A model generated the notes under the pieces. That model was not told the origin of the DNA and ran no database searches. It was given only the letters and a program-made list of their open reading frames with translations. From the IMG/VR virus record IMGVR_UViG_3300044691_000381, positions 1 to 62,530 of that record: a stretch of DNA of 62,530 nt, one strand, 5' to 3'. Shown here piece by piece: positions 34,202-42,109 of this stretch; position 1 is the first letter of the stretch; every line of letters begins with the position of its first letter. The translations under genes were made by a program, and so were the position numbers. This stretch comes from a virus.

Positions 34202-35603
34202 CGGCTCTCCTGTCGTGGTAATAGCCATCCAAATATGGCTGCCCTTGGGAGGAACTAGTTGGGTCTTCCCAGCGAAGAATGTTGCCCCTATAGCGGCACT
34301 CACACGTCTTGGTGATGCCCTGCCTGTTCTTCGAAATAATCATGTGCCCTATCCCCTTGAGTGCCTCATCGGATTTGTCGAAGAGTTCGGGCCGGTGCAG
34401 GAATGCCACGATATCCGCATGGTTCTTCACCTTCCCCGACCCTGCAATGTCCGTGATCCTCGGGGTTGGGTCGGTACGCTTCGCCGCCTCCTGCGTCAAC
34501 TGGACAAGCAAAACGACCGGAACGCCTAGTTCTTTGGCTATCTTCTTTGCCATTTTCGCCTGTCGCCCAACAATCTCCTCTGGATTGACGCCCCTCTCGT
34601 AGACGTCAGTGTTTTCGGTGTGGCTCAACTGGTCGATCACTATGAGGTCTAAGCCCGTCGGATGGCCTTCGGCAAGCTTCTGGCGCTTCAGCTTGGCGCA
34701 CTTGGCCTTGATGCGGGTCATGGTCATCTCTGGCGTCTCGTCGAGGTACAGCGGGGCGGCGGCGAGCTGGGCGCGGCACTCGAGAATAAGAGACTGGTCG
34801 CGAGGCCCAAGGTTCCCATCTCGGATGGCGCGGTGGTCTACCTCGGTGGCTGCGGATATCATTCTCCGGACCGCGGCTCCACGGCCATCCTCGAGAGGGA
34901 AGTAGGCTGTGACCTTTCCGAGGACCACCGACGTGTAATAGACCGCGTTGCAGGCCCACGCCGTCTTCCCGGAACTCGCCATGGCTGCCAGCACAATCAA
35001 TTCTCCCGGCTGCAGCCCTCCGGTGCACTCATCCCACTGCGTCCAGCCCAACATGAGGCCCCCGGTGGTTGCCATGGCCTCAAGAGCCTCTGAGTCGTCC
35101 CCCTGGGAGGCGAGGTAGGCGCCGACGTGCTCCATGTCGGCGTCCGGCGAATCTTCCGCGAGGTCCTTGAACTCCTCGATGACGCGCTCTAAAAGGTGCT
35201 GGTCGTCTTCCTGCTCATCGCTGGCGTCTGACTCTGCCCGGTTTGCCAGAAGCATGACGGCGCGGAGCCGGGCCTTCTTGCGGAGGAGTTTGACGTAGCT
35301 GCTGATATCGAACTTGCGCGGGACGCCTTCTGTGAGTGCAAGGATGTACTGGAGGCCGCCGACGGCATCAAGTTCCCGCCGCCGCTCAAGTTCTTCAATT
35401 ACGAGGGATGAATCGACCACCGACGTACTCTTGGCGAGATGCAAGATAACCGCGTAGATGCGCTTGTGGGAGTCGAGGGCAAAGTCGGTGACTCGTAGGC
35501 TCTCCTGAGCGAGTACCAGCGCCTCTGGCTCCAGCATGACCGCGCCAAGGGTCGCTACTTCGATGTGTCCGCTCTTTGGGAGTGGCAATTCTTGCGTGCT
35601 CAT
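34194..35603 (-). CDS. dnaB: DnaB-like replicative helicase
   Basis: The 469-aa protein has an N-terminal helical domain (residues 10-120: ATLGAVMLEPEAL, IYAVILHLA) and a RecA-like motor with Walker A MASSGKT (208-214), Walker B LIVIDQ (320-325), motif VPVVLLVQLTQ (361-371) and SGKVKNHADIVAFLHR (389-404). It unwinds DNA 5' to 3' at the phage fork as a hexamer. The ATG at 35603 overlaps the previous stop (ATGA); the longer in-frame ORF is rejected. A cognate loader is probably encoded in the right operon (56679-58023). Confidence 0.93.
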   Translation of the reverse strand: MSTQELPLPKSGHIEVATLGAVMLEPEALVLAQESLRVTDFALDSHKRIYAVILHLAKSTSVVDSSLVIEELERRRELDAVGGLQYILALTEGVPRKFDISSYVKLLRKKARLRAVMLLANRAESDASDEQEDDQHLLERVIEEFKDLAEDSPDADMEHVGAYLASQGDDSEALEAMATTGGLMLGWTQWDECTGGLQPGELIVLAAMASSGKTAWACNAVYYTSVVLGKVTAYFPLEDGRGAAVRRMISAATEVDHRAIRDGNLGPRDQSLILECRAQLAAAPLYLDETPEMTMTRIKAKCAKLKRQKLAEGHPTGLDLIVIDQLSHTENTDVYERGVNPEEIVGRQAKMAKKIAKELGVPVVLLVQLTQEAAKRTDPTPRITDIAGSGKVKNHADIVAFLHRPELFDKSDEALKGIGHMIISKNRQGITKTCECRYRGNILRWEDPTSSSQGQPYLDGYYHDRRADG

Positions 35604-35974
35604 TCGGCTCTTTCGAGCCATTGGCTGAGTGCATCGCGCAGTTCGCTTGCCTGCTTCTTGGTAAGGATTACCGATTGCTGATAGCCGCCACGCAAATGGA
35701 CACGGAGCCACGGACGCCACTTCCCCTTCTCTGGCCTGTCGTCTCTTCCATTGCGTGTAATATGATCAGGAATCGCCGCGATTCCCAAACATCCTCTATG
35801 CTCATCGGAATTTGAGGGCAACACATGGCTCCCTTGGTATCGGACTGTGCAACTCCCGCATGTACAGGGCTTTGAATCGTCCTGCTCGTAGATGCCTTTC
35901 CGAATTTTCTTGATGCGCCCGCACCTCGGCAAATGATCGTCGCCGAAACCGAAGATGCTGCAATAAATACTCAT
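35600..35974 (-). CDS. Hypothetical protein with CxCGxC (124 aa)
   Basis: Starting at 35974 with GGAGG seven bases upstream, the product has Cys clusters (SIYCSIFGFGDDHLPRC and CTCGSC) suggesting metal binding, and a C-terminal LTKKQASELRDALSQWLE helix. Its stop overlaps the dnaB start, so the two are translationally coupled. Function unknown. Confidence 0.65.
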   Translation of the reverse strand: MSIYCSIFGFGDDHLPRCGRIKKIRKGIYEQDDSKPCTCGSCTVRYQGSHVLPSNSDEHRGCLGIAAIPDHITRNGRDDRPEKGKWRPWLRVHLRGGYQQSVILTKKQASELRDALSQWLERAE

Positions 35975-36038
35975 GCCATTTCCTCCCATCGCAAGGGGTT
36001 GGGGGCGGCGAGTGGATTGGACCCGCCGCCGGGGTGAG

Positions 36039-36731
36039 CTACATCAACTGGATTGCTTCTTTGGCCTTCGCTATCTGCTGGCTTTCAGTGAGGGGCTTCT
36101 TGGCCGGAGGAGTGGGCTTTGGAGCGACTACGACCTTTGCGCTGCGGCGAGCGGCCTGGGCTTCTAACTCGTCCTCTTCCTCGTCGTCCTCGTCGTCTTC
36201 GTCGTCCTCTTCTTCGCCAAGGGGCAGATCCTCTTGGTCGTCGTCCTCTGCGCCCGTGCCGGCGAAATTGAGGTCGCCCTGCGCTTCTTCAAACGCAGCC
36301 CAGAAGTTCGCCGTCTTGTGGTCGAACGTCCATTCGTGAATCTCTTTGCGCCCCGGAAAGTAGGCAGAGAATGAGAGCGTAACGACCGCATCCTCATCGC
36401 CCTTGCCGGTGCGGGTCATCACGAAGCTGGACAGCGTGGCGTCCATGATGGGGGAGAAGAATCTACGGCCCTTCGGGGTCGGGAACATCTCCACCGTCGC
36501 ATTCTCCAGCCGCACATCGAACTTCTGCATGGTGGCGAGGTTGCCGGTCTTGATGAGGTTGGTGTAGGCGTTCTGGACCCATTCGGGCATCCCGTTGAGG
36601 GCGTCATCGCCATCTGAGAGGATGATGTCGACTTTGAAGTGATGGCGCTTTTCTTCTCCTCTTCGGAGCAGTGCGGCGTCGCGGAGGGTGAGTTTGACTC
36701 GCTTACCTTTGTCTATGAATACGTTGGGCAT
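36039..36731 (-). CDS. Probable ssDNA-binding-type protein with acidic linker
   Basis: The 230-aa protein has a beta-rich N-terminal domain (residues 1-140, NVFIDKGKRVKLTLRDAALL; FDVRLENATVEMFPTPKGRR), a very acidic stretch of Glu/Asp (about 160-190) and a Pro/Lys-rich end. The layout, an OB-like domain followed by an acidic segment, and its place between dnaB and the recombination genes suggest a single-stranded DNA-binding or DUF2815-like role. I do not see a diagnostic motif, so the function is inferred. Confidence 0.5.
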   Translation of the reverse strand: MPNVFIDKGKRVKLTLRDAALLRRGEEKRHHFKVDIILSDGDDALNGMPEWVQNAYTNLIKTGNLATMQKFDVRLENATVEMFPTPKGRRFFSPIMDATLSSFVMTRTGKGDEDAVVTLSFSAYFPGRKEIHEWTFDHKTANFWAAFEEAQGDLNFAGTGAEDDDQEDLPLGEEEDDEDDEDDEEEDELEAQAARRSAKVVVAPKPTPPAKKPLTESQQIAKAKEAIQLM

Positions 36732-36768
36732 AGTGCATTTCTCCGATCTGGTGAGAGGTGCGTGGGGG

Positions 36769-37086
36769 TTAGGATGCGACGGTAGTTTCTTCGCGGGCTG
36801 ATTCCATCAGCATCGCTAGATTCAATGACTTCTCTAAAACGCAGGATTGGCAGATATTGATTTCGGTCATGAGTTCAGGCTCCTCATCGCCCATGACCTT
36901 CACGCAATCCGGCTCTGGTGCCATTACTTCGGCCAAGGCGAGATTGCCGCCGAATATCTGGGCAAGGCCCATGACACCGTTTGCCGCACGAGGGCTGATC
37001 ATTGCCATCGAGAAGCGGACGACGTACCACAAGGGTGCGATCTTTCCTTCACATACTGCACACGGCTTCAATTCGGATAACTTCAT
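36769..37086 (-). CDS. Zinc-ribbon hypothetical protein (105 aa)
   Basis: CAVCEG near the N-terminus and CQSC near residue 80 form two CxxC halves of a zinc ribbon, separated by a helical insert with an Ala/Met-rich stretch. Part of the left operon; no family name. Confidence 0.65.
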   Translation of the reverse strand: MKLSELKPCAVCEGKIAPLWYVVRFSMAMISPRAANGVMGLAQIFGGNLALAEVMAPEPDCVKVMGDEEPELMTEINICQSCVLEKSLNLAMLMESAREETTVAS

Positions 37087-37128
37087 GCTGGCCTCACGTT
37101 CGGTTGATAGTGCGCTGCGGTTTAGGGT

Positions 37129-37707
37129 TTAGAAATCTTCCTGTAAAGCAAGGACTCCGGTAGTTGGTAACTGTGGACGAGGGAAATTCGTTCGCGCGAA
37201 CTCGCCAAAGTGTTCAATGGCGGCTTCATCGTAGGCTTTGGCGGCCTCAATCTCTTGCTCGATTGGATAGAATCCGAGATTGATCAACTTTCCGTTGACG
37301 CGAATCATCGAGCGGCAATATTGGGTATCTCCGAACCGGGTCACGCCTTTGTACTTGCGCGTAGCGTGGGTGGACTGATTCATCGAGTTTTGGTGAGCTG
37401 TAGCTATACGAATTTGCGATCTTCGGTTATCGAGCGTCTTCGCATATCGATGATCAACGGTTTTGCCTAGTGGTGATTGGAGAAGCTGACGCGCCATGAA
37501 CACGGTCCGTTGCTTCCCATCCACAACCTCAGTGCGACCCGCATAGAACTTGCCTGGCGTTAGCTGCAAGGCCTGCCAAGTCCACTGAGATAGCAATTCG
37601 GCATCATCACGGTCGACCAACGCGTATAAGCCTTGAGTGAGTTGGATGTATGCGATTGAAGGACCGGCTGGGATGATTGCAGGGCGAATTGTTCGTGGTC
37701 TTCCCAT
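37129..37707 (-). CDS. HNH homing-type endonuclease with AP2 domain, copy 2
   Basis: The 192-aa product shares its plan with the nuclease at 33656-34201: GPSIAYIQLTQGLYALVD, an HNH region (LGKTVDHRYAKTLDNRRSQI) and an AP2-like end (KYKGVTRFGDTQYCRSMI, GEFARTNFP). In the HNH region Asp-His is present but the following Asn is within LDNRR, a variant. It starts at 37707, four bases after the rusA stop. Probably a mobile nuclease gene inserted in the operon. Confidence 0.85.
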   Translation of the reverse strand: MGRPRTIRPAIIPAGPSIAYIQLTQGLYALVDRDDAELLSQWTWQALQLTPGKFYAGRTEVVDGKQRTVFMARQLLQSPLGKTVDHRYAKTLDNRRSQIRIATAHQNSMNQSTHATRKYKGVTRFGDTQYCRSMIRVNGKLINLGFYPIEQEIEAAKAYDEAAIEHFGEFARTNFPRPQLPTTGVLALQEDF

Positions 37708-37711
37708 TGGC

Positions 37712-38131
37712 TTACCACTCCTCTCTTGCTGGCATAGGCGCATCCAGAAGGGCCAACTGCCCCACTGGACGTATGAAAATCTCTGTGCGTGGATTGGTGC
37801 GGTCTCTGACCTTATAGGCGTGCAGGGCTGTTACCTTGTGGTCGCTGTCGATGACGCCAGCTTTCACAATGGAATCGAGGATGCACTTTCCGTAGTTGTC
37901 GACGTCGCCCCGCTCATTGCTCCCCTGGTAGACCACATAGGCGACTTCGAACCAATTGGCAATGAGCGACCGCCCACCGGCGCAGATGCCGACAGCGCGC
38001 CACCATTCCTTAGCTTCCTTCGAGGGGTACGCCATCACCGTAGCGATGCCATTGATGGTCGCAACGCGGTGCTTCATGTAGTGGTTTACGCTGGGCGGGG
38101 TAAGTGGAACTGTAACTCGCAGGGTCGACAC
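37712..38131 (-). CDS. rusA: RusA-family Holliday junction resolvase
   Basis: The 139-aa protein matches RusA: N-terminal VPLTPPSVNHYMK, core RGDVDNYGKCILD with acidic catalytic residues Asp76, Asp78 and Lys82, and IDSDHKVTALHAYKV with another acidic pair. RusA cuts four-way junctions and fits with the nearby RecT/YqaJ pair and DnaB. It resolves recombination or replication intermediates before packaging. Confidence 0.9.
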   Translation of the reverse strand: MSTLRVTVPLTPPSVNHYMKHRVATINGIATVMAYPSKEAKEWWRAVGICAGGRSLIANWFEVAYVVYQGSNERGDVDNYGKCILDSIVKAGVIDSDHKVTALHAYKVRDRTNPRTEIFIRPVGQLALLDAPMPAREEW

Positions 38132-38200
38132 GGGGCTGCCTCAAATGGATGAAGATGGGTGAATCCATGAGACTGGCGTGAGCCTGTTAGTAGGTGGGAG

Positions 38201-38464
38201 TTATAACGATACGTCGATTAGTTGTGGCTGTTTCTCTATTTTACTTCCCGAGAGCGTCCTATCGTTACAATCGCGGTGAAATATTAAAGATCCTATGGCA
38301 TGCCACTTATCGTTGCGTCCTATCTTCTTACGGCACCTGGCGCACGATCGCTCACCTTTGACCGGCAGAGGTTGCGAGCAGCAAGGGCATACTTCCTTCA
38401 TCTCTCCCCCATCAGCAGCAACAATGTGTAGTTCATGGACGGCTCCCGCAAACTTCATTTGCAT
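38201..38464 (-). CDS. Double zinc-binding small protein (87 aa)
   Basis: Starting at the ATG at 38464, the product has CPCC, CARC and FHRDC spaced like a LIM-type or treble-clef double zinc module (CPCCSQPLPVKGERSCARC.....WHAIGSLIFHRDC). The long ORF upstream of this start overlaps the neighbour, so the short start is preferred. Function unknown. Confidence 0.6.
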   Translation of the reverse strand: MQMKFAGAVHELHIVAADGGEMKEVCPCCSQPLPVKGERSCARCRKKIGRNDKWHAIGSLIFHRDCNDRTLSGSKIEKQPQLIDVSL

Positions 38465-38645
38465 ATCGTGTGGCCTTGCGACTCTGGCGCCTGAATGCAG
38501 CCTCATACTCTTTGCGCGTGTCATGCTGCGCATAGCCGTCTTCATGGTAATTGCGGCGGTAATCATGGAATTCGTCGTAGTACAACTGCCACCAAAGCCG
38601 CCGTCGGAATAGAAGCGTGAACCTGTTCTTATCGCGCCGCATCAT
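38433..38645 (-). CDS. Small Arg/Tyr-rich protein (70 aa)
   Basis: The product is basic and aromatic (FRRRLWWQLYYDEFHDYRRNY) and may bind nucleic acid. Its start overlaps the upstream stop by ATGA (a second ATG follows immediately) and its end overlaps the next gene by 32 bp. No family recognised. Confidence 0.5.
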   Translation of the reverse strand: MMRRDKNRFTLLFRRRLWWQLYYDEFHDYRRNYHEDGYAQHDTRKEYEAAFRRQSRKATRYANEVCGSRP

Positions 38646-38803
38646 TTCGTCTCCGTTGGTTCTGATTTAGGTGATGGAAATATCTTGCTCATAATCCACT
38701 TAGCCGCAGACTTGCTCCAGTGGTCAAATAATGCGGAAATAAGAATCCCCACCTCAATGCCGAGGCAGAATCCCATTGCGAAAACAATCATTATCAAAAT
38801 CAT
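38642..38803 (-). CDS. Small single-span membrane protein (53 aa)
   Basis: The 53-aa product has an N-terminal hydrophobic helix (MILIMIVFAMGFCLGIEVGILISALF) and a polar Lys/Ser/Pro tail. It overlaps both neighbours through ATGA junctions, which strongly supports translation. Function unknown. Confidence 0.6.
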   Translation of the reverse strand: MILIMIVFAMGFCLGIEVGILISALFDHWSKSAAKWIMSKIFPSPKSEPTETK

Positions 38804-39837
38804 GGACGGCTGCTCCCCTCTGGAGAGAGTAAGGATATCTGTGCGCGAAGTTGAAGTACGTAGCGAATTTCATAACATCCCTGACACTTGCAATTGTCAG
38901 AGTATTCAAATAAGTCCCTGAAATCATCCTCGGTGACTTGACTCCAATCTTTACCCTTCATCTCTCCATCGTCTTCGAACAGATTGCGGGTATAAAAAGG
39001 TTTTTCCTCCCAATGTTTCAACTCCTCCATTGCTAGGCGTAGGGCTTCCTGGGAGGCTGCTAGTTGGCGTTCGCGGCAATGAAGGACGGCTCTAACCTTG
39101 TCCAATTCCGAGTAAAGGTCGTCAGTCCTGAATGCCGAATCTTTGGCTTCGTAAATCTCTTGTTTCGCGATGTCGTCAAGCGGAGGCAATCTCCCTCCAT
39201 CCGCGCATTTCTCGCAGACTATCTGTTTCCCCGGCGTGGTGCCCGTGGTTGGGATAGTGAATGACTTCTTGCCGTAGAGTTTGACTGAGCACGTCGCGCA
39301 CTCGGAATTGGCATAGAAGGGCGAGGCCAATCCCCCTCCATCCGCTACTGGCTGCGGTATAAGGGAGGGATCACACTTGATGAATCTCTCTACGGCACCC
39401 ATGATTATCCCGTCTTCCTGAACGGCCCCGAGCAGATATTGCAGCATTCTCTTCTGAAACTCCCCCTCGTCTTCAATGAAGTCCCGCAGAACCTCGCAGA
39501 AGGCGTTGTGGTAGATGCGGATTACGAAGTCCGGAGGCTGTGACTGAAGCCACGTATCGAACTTGTCTATGTCGGCTGGCGTGCCCCCTCCATCCTCTTG
39601 GAGTGACTCTGCGGGGGCGGATTTGAGTTTTGGCAACTTGGCGCGTGCATCAGCCCATGCTTCGGCTTCAGTTTCGCCGCCGCCAATAGCACGGTCGTTG
39701 CGATATTCCCCGGTCCACAGCGTCCAGCCCTCTTCCATCGCTCTCCATCCGCCCCAATGCTTAGCGCTTGCTTTGGGGTAAGCCTGCCGCACTGCCTGCT
39801 CGTCCCCCATCCCATCTTCTACGCCCTTAGTTTTCAT
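38800..39837 (-). CDS. Hypothetical early protein with internal CxxC motifs (345 aa)
   Basis: The largest unassigned protein of the left operon. It has a low-complexity Ala/Glu-rich N-terminal third (EAWADARAKLPKLKSAPAES), a CATCSVKLYGKK...CEKC zinc-ribbon-like segment around 190-225, and a helical C-terminus ending with CKCQGCYEIRYVL. It looks like a mosaic of small early domains. Coupled on both sides by short overlaps. Confidence 0.6.
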   Translation of the reverse strand: MKTKGVEDGMGDEQAVRQAYPKASAKHWGGWRAMEEGWTLWTGEYRNDRAIGGGETEAEAWADARAKLPKLKSAPAESLQEDGGGTPADIDKFDTWLQSQPPDFVIRIYHNAFCEVLRDFIEDEGEFQKRMLQYLLGAVQEDGIIMGAVERFIKCDPSLIPQPVADGGGLASPFYANSECATCSVKLYGKKSFTIPTTGTTPGKQIVCEKCADGGRLPPLDDIAKQEIYEAKDSAFRTDDLYSELDKVRAVLHCRERQLAASQEALRLAMEELKHWEEKPFYTRNLFEDDGEMKGKDWSQVTEDDFRDLFEYSDNCKCQGCYEIRYVLQLRAQISLLSPEGSSRP

Positions 39838-40169
39838 GCTTTTGGCTCCTGTGCTTCCTCATGTGGCTGCGAGAGTTTTGCTATTGCTTCATCAAAGGCC
39901 CGCAGAACTTCAGCGTGAGTGCGGGCGTCATTGAAGTGCTGGAAGCTCCACGGATACGAAACTTTCTCCAATGCCGTCTGGCATCCGCTGACAATTTCGC
40001 GATCTTGCGTGGTCGCTAGAACGGCACCAGCAGAGCACCAGCAGACAGCGTTGGGGCTTGTTGCCCTGCACGGCCTGCGAGACTGGGTTCGGGCTGTCTG
40101 TCGCTGCGTCCACCGCTCTCTTGGCGTAATCTTCTTTCGCGCGGCCCTCAATGTTTCCAAGATCGTCAT
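39834..40169 (-). CDS. DUF6197 family protein, copy 1 (111 aa)
   Basis: The pattern fits DUF6197: an N-terminal TLRAARKKITPRERWTQ, AVCWCSAGAVLATT in the middle and FNDARTHAEVLRAFDEAIAK at the end. A second, diverged copy lies at 44607-44942. The family occurs in many phages and plasmids with no known role. Confidence 0.7.
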   Translation of the reverse strand: MTILETLRAARKKITPRERWTQRQTARTQSRRPCRATSPNAVCWCSAGAVLATTQDREIVSGCQTALEKVSYPWSFQHFNDARTHAEVLRAFDEAIAKLSQPHEEAQEPKA

Positions 40170-40214
40170 TTCTCAAATCTCCTTTTGTTATTCCCCAGCT
40201 ATGGGTTCAGGGGG

Positions 40215-40484
40215 TTAGCGTTCCATCTTGGGAATCCATGTCTTCAACCACTGCCGCAGGCCGATCTTGGTGGTTCCCTCAAACCAATCTTTGATGATTG
40301 CGAATTGCATAAACGCACCGCGAAAGTTGCCAGCGTCATCAATCCAGATGTTGATTGCTCCGTTATGGCCTGCGGCGGTTCCCGCTCGATTGTCGCGAAT
40401 GACTCTCATCGCTCCCTCGACCGTTCTAAATCCGCCAGCCTCTATTGATTTCTGCGAAACTCCCGGTAATCCAGTCAGTATCAT
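40215..40484 (-). CDS. Hypothetical protein (89 aa)
   Basis: The ATG at 40484 follows a strong GGAGGGG and is preferred over an upstream ATG at 40523 lacking a ribosome binding site. The product reads ILTGLPGVSQKSIEAGGFRT and ends with a basic aromatic helix (IGLRQWLKTWIPKMER). Upstream (40524-40657) I see no supported gene, only a 16-codon ORF with a good ribosome binding site. Confidence 0.55.
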   Translation of the reverse strand: MILTGLPGVSQKSIEAGGFRTVEGAMRVIRDNRAGTAAGHNGAINIWIDDAGNFRGAFMQFAIIKDWFEGTTKIGLRQWLKTWIPKMER

Positions 40485-40657
40485 TTCTTTCCCCTCCCTC
40501 TCAACCTCTCGATATACAACCATTGCAGTGCTCTCGCGTGTCTAGTTTCATCAGCCGCCCCTCCTTGTTAGCAATCAGGGAAAGCACTGCAATCGTCATA
40601 TACCTCGATATAACCTCTGTAAGCTACCTTCTGGTTCATTTAGGGCTGGCCGTGCTT

Positions 40658-40804
40658 CTACTCACTCCGGAAGGAATCAGCTAACTCCCGGTACATCTCC
40701 TCAGCCTCGGCTAGTTCTTGCTTGTCGGGCAGCTTAGGTGCTGGTGGGGGTGCAGGCCCCAGGCACCGCTCAAACTGTGCGACAAACCTCTGCCAGCGCG
40801 TCAT
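40658..40804 (-). CDS. Small hypothetical protein (48 aa)
   Basis: This 48-aa ORF starts within the HNH gene stop (ATGA at 40801-40804). The product MTRWQRFVAQFERCLGPAPP ends in an acidic helix (DKQELAEAEEMYRELADSF). Coupling to the HNH gene is the main support. Confidence 0.55.
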   Translation of the reverse strand: MTRWQRFVAQFERCLGPAPPPAPKLPDKQELAEAEEMYRELADSFRSE

Positions 40805-41157
40805 GGCTTCACCTTGGGAGGGACGCTCTTTGGATTGTGCTCAAGCACTAAATGGCAGTGAATGCATTTCGTCAGAAGGTTGCTGGCGAGATCCCCGTTA
40901 TTCCTCTTGGCCCGAATGTGCGCCAAGTGACCGGAGTTCCATTCGCCGCGCTCGAAGACAACCGCCGACAGGCAGATAACGCCATCACCGAGATCATGCT
41001 GGCAGCGGTAGCCGTCGCGCTCGAATACTTCACGGCGAACCGCCTCCATGTCTTTGCCGACAACGCGCACGATGCCAAGCTTTCCCGGTTTACCAGAGCG
41101 CTTCTTTCTATGCTTCGACACCTTGCGGATGGGCTTGGAGATGCGGAAGAGGTTCAT
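40801..41157 (-). CDS. HNH endonuclease-like protein (118 aa)
   Basis: The sequence RDGYRCQHDLGDGVICLS, GHLAHIRAKRNNGDLASNLL and CIHCHLVLEH shows the HNH/treble-clef layout (Cys pairs, His and the Asn-Leu-Leu signature) with a basic N-terminus. Lying directly after recT and overlapping it by 4 bp, it may act in recombination like NinG-type nucleases rather than as a mobile element. Confidence 0.8.
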   Translation of the reverse strand: MNLFRISKPIRKVSKHRKKRSGKPGKLGIVRVVGKDMEAVRREVFERDGYRCQHDLGDGVICLSAVVFERGEWNSGHLAHIRAKRNNGDLASNLLTKCIHCHLVLEHNPKSVPPKVKP

Positions 41158-42083
41158 GGGATACGGTCAACCTCGACGTTGAGGAGGCTCTTGATGTCCT
41201 CTTCTGATTTGCCCTTGTGTTCATCGAGGAAGGCTTTGCGCTGGGCTCCGTCCCACTCGAGGATGTCGAAGGCCTGGTCGTAGGGCGTGGGATCAGCGGT
41301 AACGGCCGGCGGAAGCTCTGCACCCATTACACCTTCAATCACATCGTTGGGCCGGATGCGCTGCGTCCCCATCTCTGCGGCGGCGTCGAGGTCCGCAGCC
41401 TGCTCCATCTCGAAGCTGACCGGCATGTATTTCAGAACCTGCAACAGGGGAATCTTGCGCCCGTACGCCTCCATCCCCTCCGGGGACTTGTAGGAGTAGT
41501 GCTTGTCGCCGGACTTATTGAAGCGCGATCGATGCTCCAGAATCTCCTCCATCGACCAAACATCGATGACCGGATACTCGGCACCGCGGACCTTGCCGCA
41601 GGCGTAGAAATGGGTGACCTTGTCCGCGCGCGAACCCTTCTTCTCATGCTCGATTCCCGGCCGTGAGCCATAGTAGGCTTTGAAGTAGTCGCCATCGCGC
41701 ACAACATCCGTCCAGACGTCTGCGGCTTTAGTGCGGTGCATGAGCGACATTAGGCCTTTCCAGCCAGGTACGAAGGTGCACTCGCCCTTGAAGGGGATGA
41801 GGTAGGCCTGGCCGCCGACGCCGAGCTGCAGGCCCAGAGACGCCGAGGTCATCAGGCACGCCAGAATGCTCATCGGGTCACACTCGAAGAGTTTGGGGTT
41901 GCGGCGAATCTCCATCATCGCCAACTGCCCGAACCGCTGCGTCATGGTGGGATTCTGGATGAGCCGCTGAATGCGCGGCATCTCTGCTTTGATCATGCCG
42001 CTGATGACATCCTGCGGGCTCTGCGGCTTCTTCTCGATGCCCGTTACTTGCTTGAGTGCTGCGGTGCTGCTGGTGGGTGCCAT
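41154..42083 (-). CDS. recT: RecT-family single-strand annealing protein
   Basis: The 309-aa protein has the RecT core: MTQRFGQLAMMEIRRNPKLFECDPMSILACLM, SASLGLQLGVGGQAYLIPF (the central GLxLG.GQAYLIPF motif), then FVPGWKGLMSLMHRTK and VFEMEQAADLDAA. It anneals single strands produced by the YqaJ exonuclease encoded two genes upstream. Together they form a phage double-strand break repair and recombination system. Confidence 0.95.
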   Translation of the reverse strand: MAPTSSTAALKQVTGIEKKPQSPQDVISGMIKAEMPRIQRLIQNPTMTQRFGQLAMMEIRRNPKLFECDPMSILACLMTSASLGLQLGVGGQAYLIPFKGECTFVPGWKGLMSLMHRTKAADVWTDVVRDGDYFKAYYGSRPGIEHEKKGSRADKVTHFYACGKVRGAEYPVIDVWSMEEILEHRSRFNKSGDKHYSYKSPEGMEAYGRKIPLLQVLKYMPVSFEMEQAADLDAAAEMGTQRIRPNDVIEGVMGAELPPAVTADPTPYDQAFDILEWDGAQRKAFLDEHKGKSEEDIKSLLNVEVDRIP

Positions 42084-42109
42084 TCGGGTGGTGCCTCCTG
42101 TTTCTTGGG

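Noticed and set aside
40501-40551. 16-codon - strand ORF with strong ribosome binding site (MKLDTREHCNGC...)
   Set aside because: Too short to support as a gene without conservation; it may be a leader peptide, but nothing shows this.
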